From an uncultured Prevotellaceae bacterium (GTDB lineage: Bacteria > Bacteroidota > Bacteroidia > Bacteroidales > Bacteroidaceae): DNA of 64,000 bases. Below the pieces are notes generated by a model. It had not been told where the DNA came from and did no database searches. It saw only the letters and a list, made by a program, of their open reading frames with translations. The DNA is taken from contig ONLL01000001.1 of assembly GCA_900318685.1 (NCBI GenBank), forward strand, positions 124,001 through 188,000, given 5' to 3'. The position numbers and the translations under genes were made by a program. Positions 46,126 through 56,120 of the stretch are shown here, piece after piece. Every line of letters starts with the position of its first letter. Within the stretch, counting starts at the first letter, position 1.

Positions 46126-47244
46126 CTAGTCATAAGATGTGTTCGAAGGATTTTTCAAATCGCGCACGCAGACCTCCCATACCTTGCAGCAACGGGCGCT
46201 GCCGTCGGGACCTTCCACGCTGAGCGTCACCACATAGTGGGCGAAGTCACGGGCGTAGGTATGTACAGGATGCTGCTCGTCAGAGGTGGTGCCGTCGCCG
46301 AAGTCCCAATGCCACTTGCTGATGCGGCCGTAGCTCTCGTCACGGAAGCAGACCGTGCGGGTGTCGGGTACGACGGTAAAGGTCCATTCGCACTCCACAG
46401 CCTTGCGCAGCTGCTTTTCTAGGGGCATCAACGTGAAGAGTCGCTGCATGGAGGCGTTGCCAAACATCTGATGATGCTTCGAGAGATTCCAGAAACCATT
46501 GTTGCCCTGACCGCCGTCATAATCGATGACAGCCCAGCTGAGCCCTATCTTCTTGTTCTCGTAGAGTTTGCTCTCGACCGACTTCTCGGGCCCGTCAGGA
46601 CTGGCGAAGTCGAAGGGCGTGATGTAGAACTCCATGCGCAGTTTTCCGCTCTGCCCGTGACTGAAGGAATAGTCGTAGGCGTAGTTGGCGTAGGGCAGGT
46701 ACTTCAGCCATTGCTGAGGCCCCCACACCATTGTCCACGACTTGCCTTCCGTGGGCGGGGTCATGATATGGTAGTTCTGGGCGTGGATATTCTGAAACTC
46801 GAAGAATGACTCGAGGCGCGTTTTCACGTCGGAGTTGAGGCGGAACTCGTCGGTATGCGGCCCTCCCGAGAGATCGGCATCGACCACGATCTCGTAGGTA
46901 TCGTTGCGCAGGCTCAGCTGGTTGAAGTCCCAATAGTCATCGTAGGCCTCGTAAAGGAAGTAGAGACGGTTGAGACCGTTCACCCACCCCACCTTCACCT
47001 TGATGTCGAGCGTAGAGCGGTCGATGCCCTTGTGCTTGCCGCTGTCGTCCCACATCTCGTCGATGCCTACGGCATAGCTGTCAGGGACGATGTCCCAGTC
47101 GGAGAACTCGCCGTCGATGCGGGGAATGGCCGTACGGGGAAACTGAAACACCTTGAAGCCCGGCTCACGCACCTGAATGTCGCCCTGAGCCCACATTGGA
47201 GCACAGGCGGCGACAGTCAGCAGGCATGCTATTAGTCTTTTCAT
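46126..47244 (-). CDS. CBM9-like carbohydrate-binding protein with C-terminal PKD domain
   Basis: About 372 residues from the ATG at 47244 (signal peptide MKRLIACLLTVAACAPMWA; start 47268 overlaps the previous gene). A CBM9/DOMON-like sandwich (about 25-255) is marked by IPRIDGEFSDWDIVPD, LYFLYEAYDDYWDF and TYEIVVDADLSGG; the C-terminus is a PKD domain (KWHWDFGDGTTSDEQHPVHTY). No catalytic residues are apparent. It is probably a secreted or periplasmic glycan-binding protein serving the same pectin block. Gaps to neighbours are 3 and 20 bases, so it is in the operon. Confidence 0.75.
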   Translation of the reverse strand: MKRLIACLLTVAACAPMWAQGDIQVREPGFKVFQFPRTAIPRIDGEFSDWDIVPDSYAVGIDEMWDDSGKHKGIDRSTLDIKVKVGWVNGLNRLYFLYEAYDDYWDFNQLSLRNDTYEIVVDADLSGGPHTDEFRLNSDVKTRLESFFEFQNIHAQNYHIMTPPTEGKSWTMVWGPQQWLKYLPYANYAYDYSFSHGQSGKLRMEFYITPFDFASPDGPEKSVESKLYENKKIGLSWAVIDYDGGQGNNGFWNLSKHHQMFGNASMQRLFTLMPLEKQLRKAVECEWTFTVVPDTRTVCFRDESYGRISKWHWDFGDGTTSDEQHPVHTYARDFAHYVVTLSVEGPDGSARCCKVWEVCVRDLKNPSNTSYD

Positions 47245-47264
47245 AACCATCTTCGTTTTTTCTA

Positions 47265-49007
47265 TCAATACTTAAACAGCTCTACCTTCAGGAAGGCCGG
47301 CTCGGGACGTCCGAAGTTCAGGCCCTGACCTGAGTACCCCTCGTCGACGGCATAGAGCAGGTCGTAGCGCAGCTGTATCTCGTCGCCGTTCAGCCAGCGG
47401 CGCTCCTGCCAGTCGCCCTTTGCATCGAAGTCGCCTTCGGTCACCTTCGCCAGTCCTACGATGCCCTCGCCGTCAGCCGGCAGGAATGTCACTCTGACGT
47501 TAGACCCGAGGAAGAGGTAGTCGCTGTCGTTCTGGATGGCGATGACGTATCCAATGGCCTTAGGGTCGTAGGTGCCACCCGTCAGCTGCGGCGCACCGCC
47601 ATTACGCATACCGCTGGAGACGAGCTCGCAGACGATGCGCTCCTGTCCCAGCATGATGGTGTCCTTCACCCTCATGGGCTCGCTGCCCTTCAGCCAGGCT
47701 GCTCCTATGCGTCCCTCCTCCTGTGCCTTGAGGATGAGCTGGGCGATGCTGCCCGCCTTGTTGTAGAAGCTGCGGAACGAAGCGTTGGAATCGTCGTCGC
47801 AGTTGCGCTCGAACCCGAAAGGAGAGTATCCGATGGCTCCCATCGCTCCGATGGCATAGGCGGCGTTGGCTGCTCCGTTCTGCCCTGCCCTCGACTCCGG
47901 TATGAAGACGGGATTTCCTGAGCGAGAATAGAGCTTGAGGATTTCCGGGAAATCATTCAGGTAGATATCGGGCGAAAGGATGTCAATATGTGGGGCGGCA
48001 GCACGCCAGATGTCATGATTCTGAGCCTGCGGTCCACCTGAGGGATAGTTGCCGGGACGGGTGTCCTCGGGCTGCACGATCCAGGCATTGACAAACGTGG
48101 GCAGGGCATACTCAGCCTTACCTGCGGCCGTGATGCGGTCCATGTAGGAAGCATAGTTCCAGGCCATGAAGATCTCAGCTGCGCGGTCGGAGGGGCCGAA
48201 TACCTCCTCCCAGGTACCAGCCATCGGGCATCCCTTGGCCTCCCATGCAGCACGTGTCTCGTCGAGCAGGGTCTCCTTATGAGCCGTGAGCCAGTCGATA
48301 AGTGCTTGTGGCACCTGACTCTTATAAGCCGCCTCAGCCAGCGGACAGTAGTCACGCGGATGGCCGTGCAGGCCCACCTCGTTTTCCATCTGAATCATGA
48401 TGACGGTCTGCTGGCGTGCATCGACCTCCTTCAGGTGGCGCATCATAGCGGCGAAAGCCTTGCCGTCAGCCTCGCAGGTAGCGTCGCCCAGCGTGGTAAA
48501 GATGGGCAGCGGCTTGCCCTCGGGCGTCTGTGCCAGCGGGAAGCGTTGTGTGTCGCGCTTCACCCACGTCGGCGTATAGCTGGTGATACCGTTCTTCCAC
48601 GATCCGAACCAGAGTAGCGCAAGCTTCAGGTTGTTCGCACGTGCATCAGCCAGCAAGTTGTCGACAACGGTAAAGTCGAACTGTCCCTCCTGGGGCTCAG
48701 TCTGCTCCCACGAGACGACTGCCAGCACGGTATTCACGCCGCTCTCTCTCAACTTCTCCCAGTAGGGAGCCATATATTCGCGACTGGACGACGACGAGTT
48801 GCCCAGCTCACATCCCAAGGCAAGCCAAGGACGTCCCTCGACAATCAGTTGTGTGACGTTGCCGCGCTTCTCCAGATGCGGACCCTGTTCGTCGACTGTT
48901 TTTTCAGTTGCTTTGGGAGAGCATCCGCAAAGCATCACTACAATCCCCAGGAATGAAAGGACTACCGACTTTAACATACGGTCAAGAATGAATTGATTTG
49001 ATTTCAT
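47265..49007 (-). CDS. GH35-like beta-galactosidase with DUF5597 C-terminus (lipoprotein)
   Basis: 580 residues (start 49007; ATG 48977 is an alternative that also gives a lipoprotein signal). Lipobox MLCGC. A TIM barrel similar to GH35/GH42 has WEQTEPQEGQFDF, acid/base glutamate in IQMENEVGLHGH, and nucleophile candidate in VFIPESRAGQNG; the last 130 residues (DUF5597) form a beta-sandwich. These proteins occur in polysaccharide loci for pectin; galactan or arabinogalactan side chains are plausible substrates. It lies between the LamG protein and the CBM9/PKD gene. Confidence 0.82.
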   Translation of the reverse strand: MKSNQFILDRMLKSVVLSFLGIVVMLCGCSPKATEKTVDEQGPHLEKRGNVTQLIVEGRPWLALGCELGNSSSSSREYMAPYWEKLRESGVNTVLAVVSWEQTEPQEGQFDFTVVDNLLADARANNLKLALLWFGSWKNGITSYTPTWVKRDTQRFPLAQTPEGKPLPIFTTLGDATCEADGKAFAAMMRHLKEVDARQQTVIMIQMENEVGLHGHPRDYCPLAEAAYKSQVPQALIDWLTAHKETLLDETRAAWEAKGCPMAGTWEEVFGPSDRAAEIFMAWNYASYMDRITAAGKAEYALPTFVNAWIVQPEDTRPGNYPSGGPQAQNHDIWRAAAPHIDILSPDIYLNDFPEILKLYSRSGNPVFIPESRAGQNGAANAAYAIGAMGAIGYSPFGFERNCDDDSNASFRSFYNKAGSIAQLILKAQEEGRIGAAWLKGSEPMRVKDTIMLGQERIVCELVSSGMRNGGAPQLTGGTYDPKAIGYVIAIQNDSDYLFLGSNVRVTFLPADGEGIVGLAKVTEGDFDAKGDWQERRWLNGDEIQLRYDLLYAVDEGYSGQGLNFGRPEPAFLKVELFKY

Positions 49008-49038
49008 CGTTGATGTGTATTTTTAAAATATTGTTGTA

Positions 49039-50658
49039 TTATTTAAACTTTCCGAAACGACAGGAAGAACGTCTCATAGGAGCATCGAGCGGTTGGAACG
49101 TTGTTGCCGGACCAAGATTGGGATTTCGCCATGAAGCCATCCGCCACGCCTCCTTGCCCTCAGGGGTAACCTCCACCAGCTGTACTGGGGGATCCAGCTC
49201 ATCGAAGTCGGAAATAGCAACATTATCCCATTCGCTGAACCAGTTGCTCACCACAGTATTACCATTTGGCAGTCGATAGGCTTTCTGGGGGATGGTCACC
49301 CCGAAGCGACTCAGGTCGCACTCCCATGTCGTCTGGCCCTGTCGGTTGAACTGTCGCACGCTCCGTCCTGTGGTGCATAGTATGTCGCCATTCTCCAACT
49401 CTGCCACACCCCACGGAGCGGGCACATCCCACTTGTTCAGCAGTCTGCCTTTGCTGTCATATTCCGATATGCCTCCGTCACCCATATGGGCAATGAGGAG
49501 TGTGCCCGCCTTCGTCAAACGTGCACATCGGAACTGGAAGTGCATCTTCTTTTGCGGGTCAACAGGCACATCGAACTCCCTGACAATCTTCATGTCGCTG
49601 AGCCTGCGCACTATGACCTTTGCAACAGGTATATCCTGCAGGATATAGAGCACATATCTCGTACCGATAGGCTGCAGCGTGTGAATCTCAGTCCCCTCGG
49701 GAGCAGCAATACGCCACAGCTCCCTGCCGTCGGCATCGAGCTCTGCAGCCCCAAACTGGTCGGCTATCATGATGTGCCCGTCGTCCAACAAGATGGCATC
49801 GCTGATTTCGCCCTTGCCTGCAGGATTGTCATAGGTCCACATCACCCTGCCGTCTTCTAACTTGTAAATCTTACGGCTTTTAGCCTCGCCTGTGAAGAGG
49901 AAATCGTGACGTGATAACTGCTCGCCGGCAAGTGTCAGGCTGAGGTCCTTCACCTCATTCTCCGAAAGTGCTCCGTCATAGAGGCGTATGTCGCTGATGC
50001 TGGTTCCCGCCAGGAAGGCATCACCGCGGAAGGGTGCCCTGCCGATCCAGTTGAATGTAGGAGCCTCCCTGGGGAACGTCCTAGACATGCGGAACATATC
50101 GTTGTTGAAAGCCTCGAGCCGTCCGTTGAGGAACAGCCGGCCCTCAGTACCCCGCTGGGTATAGACAACATGTTGCCACTCGCCTTTCTGTGACGGATTC
50201 CCAATCTCCAGCGTCGTCTCACGCGACCACCCTCCCACGGAGTTCTCCGCCCGCTGCACGTTCAGCTTATAGGCATGATATCGCCCCTCCGACTGTGTAT
50301 TCTGCTCGAGCGTCGAGAATGCCCAAAGAAAATAACCGTTCCCCTCGAGCGACGCCTTGTCATCGACTCTATACCTTACGGCGACCGTAAAGTCGCGGAG
50401 TGTCTTCAGACGCTTTCCGACTTCTGCCCCCATATCGACATAGCCTCCATTATAGCCCAGGCTCACGAAGCTCGATCCCTGTTCCGACACGGCCTGTGCA
50501 GAGCCTTTCAGTCGTCCGTCGAAATGCGATGGCGATAGATCCCTGACCACATTGTCGTTTACGTCAGCGAAGTCATAGTGGAGCAGCAGAGCCGTCTGAG
50601 CCGACAGCCCGACGACCATTGCAATGGTTATGATGAGGGTCAGGAGTCTCTTTTCCAT
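49039..50658 (-). CDS. LamG-jellyroll plus beta-propeller protein of unknown activity
   Basis: 539 residues with signal peptide ending LSAQ. Residues about 25-210 form a LamG/concanavalin-like jellyroll (LLLHYDFADVNDNVVRDLSP, FTVAVRYRVDD, RLFLNGRLEAFN). Residues about 250-530 form a propeller of PQQ/arylsulfotransferase-like blades, each with a GRELWRI or GTLLIAHMGDGGI-type strand. I recognise no catalytic motif. Its place between PL22 and GH35-like genes suggests a role in pectin sensing, binding or breakdown. Confidence 0.7.
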   Translation of the reverse strand: MEKRLLTLIITIAMVVGLSAQTALLLHYDFADVNDNVVRDLSPSHFDGRLKGSAQAVSEQGSSFVSLGYNGGYVDMGAEVGKRLKTLRDFTVAVRYRVDDKASLEGNGYFLWAFSTLEQNTQSEGRYHAYKLNVQRAENSVGGWSRETTLEIGNPSQKGEWQHVVYTQRGTEGRLFLNGRLEAFNNDMFRMSRTFPREAPTFNWIGRAPFRGDAFLAGTSISDIRLYDGALSENEVKDLSLTLAGEQLSRHDFLFTGEAKSRKIYKLEDGRVMWTYDNPAGKGEISDAILLDDGHIMIADQFGAAELDADGRELWRIAAPEGTEIHTLQPIGTRYVLYILQDIPVAKVIVRRLSDMKIVREFDVPVDPQKKMHFQFRCARLTKAGTLLIAHMGDGGISEYDSKGRLLNKWDVPAPWGVAELENGDILCTTGRSVRQFNRQGQTTWECDLSRFGVTIPQKAYRLPNGNTVVSNWFSEWDNVAISDFDELDPPVQLVEVTPEGKEAWRMASWRNPNLGPATTFQPLDAPMRRSSCRFGKFK

Positions 50659-50677
50659 AATCTCGAGGCTTACACAT

Positions 50678-52009
50678 CTATTTCTTATAGCGGTCGAGCA
50701 GATACTGCGGCATGCGCACGATGCAGATGTTCATCGAGCGTCCGTCCTCAGAGAGCATAGCCGACTGTATTTCAATCTCGGTACCATCGGGCTTGAAGGT
50801 AGGATGCACATGATCGCGTGCAGTAGTCTTATGACCGGCAGAGAGCAGGATGCGCTCACCAGTATGGCGGTCGATGACCCACAGCTCGCGGGCAAAGTCG
50901 TCGCCTGCCACCCAATGGCCGTCCTGCGAGCCAGCCACATGCCAGAAGTTATCGCCGGGCACCTGTCCCTCGAGTGTCAGCTCACGCGTGCGGAGGTTGA
51001 CGACGGCGATACCCGTCGCATACTCCTTCGTGCCCGAGGGTCCCCAGTCGTTGGAGGTGGCGAAGGACTCCAGTCCGTCAATCTTCTTCTGCTCGCCTTT
51101 GTTGATGGGCCGATGTCCGATGATAGCCAGCACTACCTCGTCTTCGCTGATAACAGCTTCGTGGGTTACCCAGTCGTTCTCCGTCTCACGGTAGATGGGT
51201 CTGAGTTCTGTTCCGTCGGCATTGCATATCCATGCACGAGTCGGAGCCTTACCACCCGTCTCCCAGCAGAAGATCACCTCGCCGGGATGCCAGGGATTGC
51301 CCTGAATATGTCCCACCTTGAAGTGTACGGCCACCACGGGTTCAGACTTTCCCGTCTTCAAGTCCATCTTGCCGATGCCGCCAGGACCGGCACCCATGTT
51401 GCGGGGTCCGAAGTTCGGGGCGATAGGCTCAGCGATGGGCATCTTGCGGGCATACTCCTTGTCCAAGCGGAAGTAGACCGACTGCTCGCTGCCGTCGAGG
51501 GCCATATCGCCTTCGCTGCACATCTCCTTGGGTATCACTCCGCAAAGGCGCTCGTAGGCATCCTTCTTCTTCAGCTTGCCAGCCTCAGAGTCGGCGAAGA
51601 GCTTCTCAAGGTTGATCTCGACGACCTCCATGCCAGCCCGCTCGCCGTTCTTGTCCTTGGCCTGCCGCATGATGTAGAGGTTCATCGAGTGGCGGGCTAC
51701 GCAGAGCATGCCCGTGAAGCCACCCTCAGTCACCTGAACGATGTCGCCTGTCTCCTCATTGACAGCCATCGCCTCGCCTCTGACGCGGTTTGAGCGGAAA
51801 ACCACCCATTTGCCGTCAGAGGTCCATTGATTGTGTGTCTGATAAATCTTAGAGTCTCCCGTACCGCTCTTGCTGGTGAGGAATACCAATTCAACCCCAG
51901 TCTTAGGGTCTTTGATAACCTTCCTCTCAGAGGGGAAGCGGGTTCCGATTTGTGCCGTCAGCGCCAGAGTGAAAGCCGTAGCGGCAGCCATTGTAAGTAA
52001 TCTTTTCAT
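50678..52009 (-). CDS. Oligogalacturonate lyase family 22 (PL22)
   Basis: 443 residues with signal peptide MKRLLTMAAATAFTLALTA. A seven-bladed TolB-like propeller begins with KIYQTHNQWTSDGKWVVFRS, the conserved N-terminal pattern of Ogl enzymes, and contains histidines likely to hold manganese (VTHEAVISEDE, GNPWHPGEVI). PL22 cuts short galacturonate oligosaccharides into 4-deoxy-5-ketouronate monomers. The exported copy suggests periplasmic action. It is the first gene behind the HTCS regulator (35-base gap) in a minus-strand operon. Confidence 0.9.
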   Translation of the reverse strand: MKRLLTMAAATAFTLALTAQIGTRFPSERKVIKDPKTGVELVFLTSKSGTGDSKIYQTHNQWTSDGKWVVFRSNRVRGEAMAVNEETGDIVQVTEGGFTGMLCVARHSMNLYIMRQAKDKNGERAGMEVVEINLEKLFADSEAGKLKKKDAYERLCGVIPKEMCSEGDMALDGSEQSVYFRLDKEYARKMPIAEPIAPNFGPRNMGAGPGGIGKMDLKTGKSEPVVAVHFKVGHIQGNPWHPGEVIFCWETGGKAPTRAWICNADGTELRPIYRETENDWVTHEAVISEDEVVLAIIGHRPINKGEQKKIDGLESFATSNDWGPSGTKEYATGIAVVNLRTRELTLEGQVPGDNFWHVAGSQDGHWVAGDDFARELWVIDRHTGERILLSAGHKTTARDHVHPTFKPDGTEIEIQSAMLSEDGRSMNICIVRMPQYLLDRYKK

Positions 52010-52044
52010 TGTCTTGTTTGTTTTTAGTAGGGTTAGTTTTTATA

Positions 52045-55000
52045 TTATTGTCTCTTCTTCTTCAGTACCTCTGATGGAGCTATGCCAAACTCTTTCTTGA
52101 ATATATCGCGGAAATGAGCCATCTGGTTGAAGCCGGTCATCATGGCTGCCTCCGTGACATTATAGTCGCCGCTCTCCAGCAGCTGGTAGCAATGTCTGAG
52201 CCGATACTTGCGTATGTATTCTTTAGCGGTCATACCCGTCAGAGCCTTCACCTTGCGATAGAAGGTGCTGTGGCTCATGGCCATCTTGTCGGTCATGAAG
52301 GGCATATCGAGGTCTTCTGTCATGATATTCTCGCTGATGACCCGGTCGAGACGCTCCATGAACTCCTGATCCAGCCGGCTCAGACTAGGCAGGGGTTCGG
52401 CGGCAGGCTCTGAGGATTCCGTTGCAGGAGCGGATGTCGTCGAGGCAGTAGTTGCCGATGACCTTGATACGATGAGCTCGGCCAGGTGACGACGCGTGGA
52501 CAACAGGTTCTGGATGCGGCTGCCAAGCAGCTTAGCCGTGAAGGGCTTTGTCAGGTAGGAGTCGGCACCGCTGTCGTAGCCCTCCTCCTTGTCCTCGTCG
52601 GTCACCTTCGCCGTGAGCAGTATCACGGGAATATGGCTGGTGCTGATGTTGGCCTTCACCTTCTTGGTCATCTCGATGCCGTTCATGTGAGGCATCATGA
52701 TGTCGCTGACGATGATGTCGGGTATGTGCTCGAGGGCCATCTGCAGTCCCTCTTGTCCGTTAGTGGCCTGAAGGATGCGGAAGTCTTCGCTGAAGGAGTC
52801 GGCTATGTACTGCCTGATATCTGCATTGTCCTCCACGATGAGCAGGAGGCCTTCGCGATCGTCGTTTCTCATCTCCTCGGCATCCTCCTTGTGAAGCGCC
52901 TGCGGATAGGTGTTGCTGATGCCGAGCGACAACGAGAAACAGCTGCCCTTGCCCTCCTGGCTGTCCACGCTCAGACGGGCTTCGTGGAGGTCGGCCAGCG
53001 ACTTCACCAATGCCAGCCCGATACCCGTGCCCGATGCCTGGTGGCTGCCCTTAGCCTGATAATAGCGCTCGAAGATATGAGGCAAGGCCTTAGAGGCGAT
53101 GCCGTAGCCTGTGTCGGAAACGCTGATGGTGAGTTGGTTCTCGTCGGCCTTTGCCACTACGGTGATGCTTCCCTCTTCCGTGTATTTGATGGCATTGGAG
53201 AGGAAATTATTGAGGATGGAGGTCACAATCTCAGAGTCAAAGTACAGCTTCGGCAGATTGTCGGGTATGTCATAGGAGAACATCACCTTCGGATTGCGAT
53301 ACAGCTCCTTGTAGTTCAGGCAGGTCTCACGCAACAAGGGGCCGATATCACCTCGAGCCACGGTCAGCCGACGGTTCTGGGTCTCGGTCTTGCGGAACTC
53401 CAGCACTTCATTAATCAGCCCCAGCAACTGCTGGGCGCTCTTCTGTATCGTCTGTACGCGCCGCTGGTTTTGCGGAGTCAGCTGACTGTCGCCAGCAAGG
53501 TCGTCGAGTGGGCCCAGAATCAGCGTCAGCGGGGTACGCAGCTCATGGGTGACGTTGGTGAAGAAGCGCAGTCGCTCTTCGTTCATCTCCTGCTTCTGCA
53601 GGCTCTCGTGCCGCTCCATCTCCAGCGAGTTACGGAGCGTGAGACGGCGTTTATACGACCGTGCCACATACCAGATCCACAATACTGCGGCCAGGATATA
53701 GAGCAGATAGGCCCACCACGTCTTCCAGAATGGCGGAGCGATGATGATCTCGAGCTGCGTCTCCGAGGCTTCGTCCCAGTCCTGGCTCTTCAGCTTGCCT
53801 CTGAGGATGAAGGTATAGCGTCCGGGCCTCAGTCCGCGAAAAACGACATCCTGGTCGTTGTTGATGTAGTACCACTTGCTGTCCATGCCCTTCATCATGT
53901 AGCTGTATTCACCCCACCCCAGCTGGGCGTAGTTGCGTAGTGTGAAGGTCAGCCGAAGCGTGTTCTGCCTGTAGGTGGTGCGCACGCGCCCCTTGTCGTC
54001 GGCATGCAGCATCGCTATCTGCGTGTCACTGCCAACAGGATTGTATGCCTCGCAGCTGACGATCTGAACTGGCGACACTTGCGATTGCTCGCCCATGTCG
54101 AGAGGCTGAAACCGACACACGCCGCTGGCCGATCCAAAGCAAACACTACCGTCGTCAGTAATGATGGCTGCCCCAACGGCAAAGCCACCCAGATAGCGGT
54201 CGTCATTATAATTATAGTTGTAGAAACGCGCGCGGTTCTTGTCCAGACAGGCGATGCCCGAGAAGGTGCTCACCCATATCCGTCCCTGACGATCCTGCTG
54301 GAGTGCACGTATATGATTGTCTGCCAGCCCGTTGGATTTATCATAGACCGTGACGCCTTTCAGTTTCAAAGGTTCTTTCACGCACACCAGTCCCTTGGCA
54401 GTACCTATCCACAGCTCGCCGTCACGTCCCAGAATGCTCTGGTTGATCTTGTTGGAAGCCAAGCTATCACCCGTCAGGAGGCTCTTGTGGTCCATCGTCC
54501 GGAGATTGAAGATGTAGGCTCCCATGCCCACAGTACCCATATACACCTCTTCATTGCTGAGCCAGATGAAGTCGGAGACGGGAGCGTTGTGGGTGATGCG
54601 ACTGATGACATCCTCGAAAGTCACCTTGCCTTGATAGTAGGTGTAGACACCAAACTCCGTTCCTATCCAGATGCGTCCTTGACTATCCTCAGCGAAGGAA
54701 TGGACATCGTAGCCCTCATGTCCCAGATCAATTCGCTCAAAGGACTCTTGCCGGGGATGGAACAGGAGCACACCTTCATCATCCATGCCCAGCCACACAT
54801 TTCCTGACCGGTCAGCCATCAGACATCTGGGAAAGACATGCTCACGACGGCTCTGTCTCTGGATATTCCAGCGCTCCACCAGCTTCATGTCCTTCCAGCG
54901 CGACAGCTCATTCTGGCTCCCCATCCAGAAGCCGCCATCTCTGTCGTTGGCCAGCGCTGAGACCTGCTGCAGACGAACGTCATCGCTGAAGCCCATCACC

Positions 55001-55998
55001 TGGAACAGCGGTTTCTGGGCGCTGATGAAATCCACGCCGGTGCTGTAGTTGCCTATCCAGATATTGCCAAAGTCATCACGGGTTATGCTGCGCACATTGA
55101 TGGATGAGGTCTGTATATCGGTATTCTCGTAGAGCAGCTCACCCTGGGCATCCAGATTGACCACGCGCACGCCGCCCATGTCGGTTGCCACCCAGAGGCG
55201 CCCGTCCTCCATCTCTTCGATGTCATACACATTATCATCATAGTCGCCATCGGTGCGTTCCACCTTCGTAAACGTGCCCTCAGCTACATTGAACGCGGCC
55301 ATACCCTGATCGGTGCCTACCCATACGCGGCCTTTCGAGTCGCGCAGGATGCAGCGCACATTGTTGCCTGGCAGGCTCAGGTCGTTGTTGCTGTCATGAA
55401 TGAACCTGCGGGTAGAGTTGTCCTTCAGATTGACGATGGTCATGCCCTGCTGGCTATGTCCCAGGTAGAAATGCCCCTGCCCGTCGTCCATGCCGCAGCG
55501 GTTGCCGTAGTAGTCCTTCAGCTGCAGGTTGCTCACCTCGCCAGAATTGCAATCCAGATGCTGCACATGGCCATTGCCATACACCAGCCACACGCCTCCG
55601 TCGCTGGCCGGAGCCATGCCGTCAAGGCTATAGGCCAGCAGTCCGTCGTCGTCGGCCTTCTCTATCATCACGTCCTGCCTGCAATCATAGATAGCAAGTC
55701 CGCTCTCCGTGCCGATGAACATCTTGCCGCTGGCAGCATGATAGTAGAGAGAGGCTATGCGCTGGCCGCTGACGCTCTTGTTCGTCTGGAACACGCGGCA
55801 CCATTTGCCCGAGATCCTGTTCAGCCCCGACTCCGTAGCCACCCACACATAGCCCTCGCCATCAGTACACACGCATAGCACGAAGTCGTTCGACAGGCCA
55901 TCGGCTGAACTCACCCTGCGAACGTCTCCGATGCTTTGAGCTGAGGCAAAAACCACTCCCAGCAGCAAGAAGGCGATATGTAAAAGCAGACTGCGCAT
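52045..55998 (-). CDS. Hybrid two-component sensor/regulator (HTCS) of the pectin region
   Basis: About 1317 residues from the ATG at 55998 (signal peptide ends FASAQ); the longer frame would place codons upstream of the -7 box. Domain order: two-component propeller repeats (about 20-660, e.g. GRVWVGTDQGMAAF), Y_Y_Y domain (about 680-760), one membrane helix (about 770-795), HisKA with FFTNVTHELRTPLTLILGP, HATPase_c (SDTGYGIASKALPHIF, GTGIGLALVKSL), receiver with IIVSDIMMPHMNG, and an AraC helix-turn-helix pair at the end. It senses a periplasmic sugar ligand and activates nearby genes; PL22 and GH28 point to a galacturonan fragment. Confidence 0.95.
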   Translation of the reverse strand: MRSLLLHIAFLLLGVVFASAQSIGDVRRVSSADGLSNDFVLCVCTDGEGYVWVATESGLNRISGKWCRVFQTNKSVSGQRIASLYYHAASGKMFIGTESGLAIYDCRQDVMIEKADDDGLLAYSLDGMAPASDGGVWLVYGNGHVQHLDCNSGEVSNLQLKDYYGNRCGMDDGQGHFYLGHSQQGMTIVNLKDNSTRRFIHDSNNDLSLPGNNVRCILRDSKGRVWVGTDQGMAAFNVAEGTFTKVERTDGDYDDNVYDIEEMEDGRLWVATDMGGVRVVNLDAQGELLYENTDIQTSSINVRSITRDDFGNIWIGNYSTGVDFISAQKPLFQVMGFSDDVRLQQVSALANDRDGGFWMGSQNELSRWKDMKLVERWNIQRQSRREHVFPRCLMADRSGNVWLGMDDEGVLLFHPRQESFERIDLGHEGYDVHSFAEDSQGRIWIGTEFGVYTYYQGKVTFEDVISRITHNAPVSDFIWLSNEEVYMGTVGMGAYIFNLRTMDHKSLLTGDSLASNKINQSILGRDGELWIGTAKGLVCVKEPLKLKGVTVYDKSNGLADNHIRALQQDRQGRIWVSTFSGIACLDKNRARFYNYNYNDDRYLGGFAVGAAIITDDGSVCFGSASGVCRFQPLDMGEQSQVSPVQIVSCEAYNPVGSDTQIAMLHADDKGRVRTTYRQNTLRLTFTLRNYAQLGWGEYSYMMKGMDSKWYYINNDQDVVFRGLRPGRYTFILRGKLKSQDWDEASETQLEIIIAPPFWKTWWAYLLYILAAVLWIWYVARSYKRRLTLRNSLEMERHESLQKQEMNEERLRFFTNVTHELRTPLTLILGPLDDLAGDSQLTPQNQRRVQTIQKSAQQLLGLINEVLEFRKTETQNRRLTVARGDIGPLLRETCLNYKELYRNPKVMFSYDIPDNLPKLYFDSEIVTSILNNFLSNAIKYTEEGSITVVAKADENQLTISVSDTGYGIASKALPHIFERYYQAKGSHQASGTGIGLALVKSLADLHEARLSVDSQEGKGSCFSLSLGISNTYPQALHKEDAEEMRNDDREGLLLIVEDNADIRQYIADSFSEDFRILQATNGQEGLQMALEHIPDIIVSDIMMPHMNGIEMTKKVKANISTSHIPVILLTAKVTDEDKEEGYDSGADSYLTKPFTAKLLGSRIQNLLSTRRHLAELIVSRSSATTASTTSAPATESSEPAAEPLPSLSRLDQEFMERLDRVISENIMTEDLDMPFMTDKMAMSHSTFYRKVKALTGMTAKEYIRKYRLRHCYQLLESGDYNVTEAAMMTGFNQMAHFRDIFKKEFGIAPSEVLKKKRQ

Positions 55999-56019
55999 TT
56001 TCTCCGTTTGTTTCGCTTG

Positions 56020-56027
56020 CAAAAATA
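56020..56027 (-). promoter_or_regulatory. Promoter of the HTCS gene
   Basis: Minus-strand -7 box TATTTTTGCA, 21 bases upstream of the ATG at 55998. Confidence 0.65.
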
Positions 56028-56120
56028 CAAAAAAAATGTCAAACGGCAATCGCATCTACTTTCCTTTTTCTACACTTGACGAAAAATTGCATCCTATTTG
56101 ACCGATGCGGGCACCTCCGG

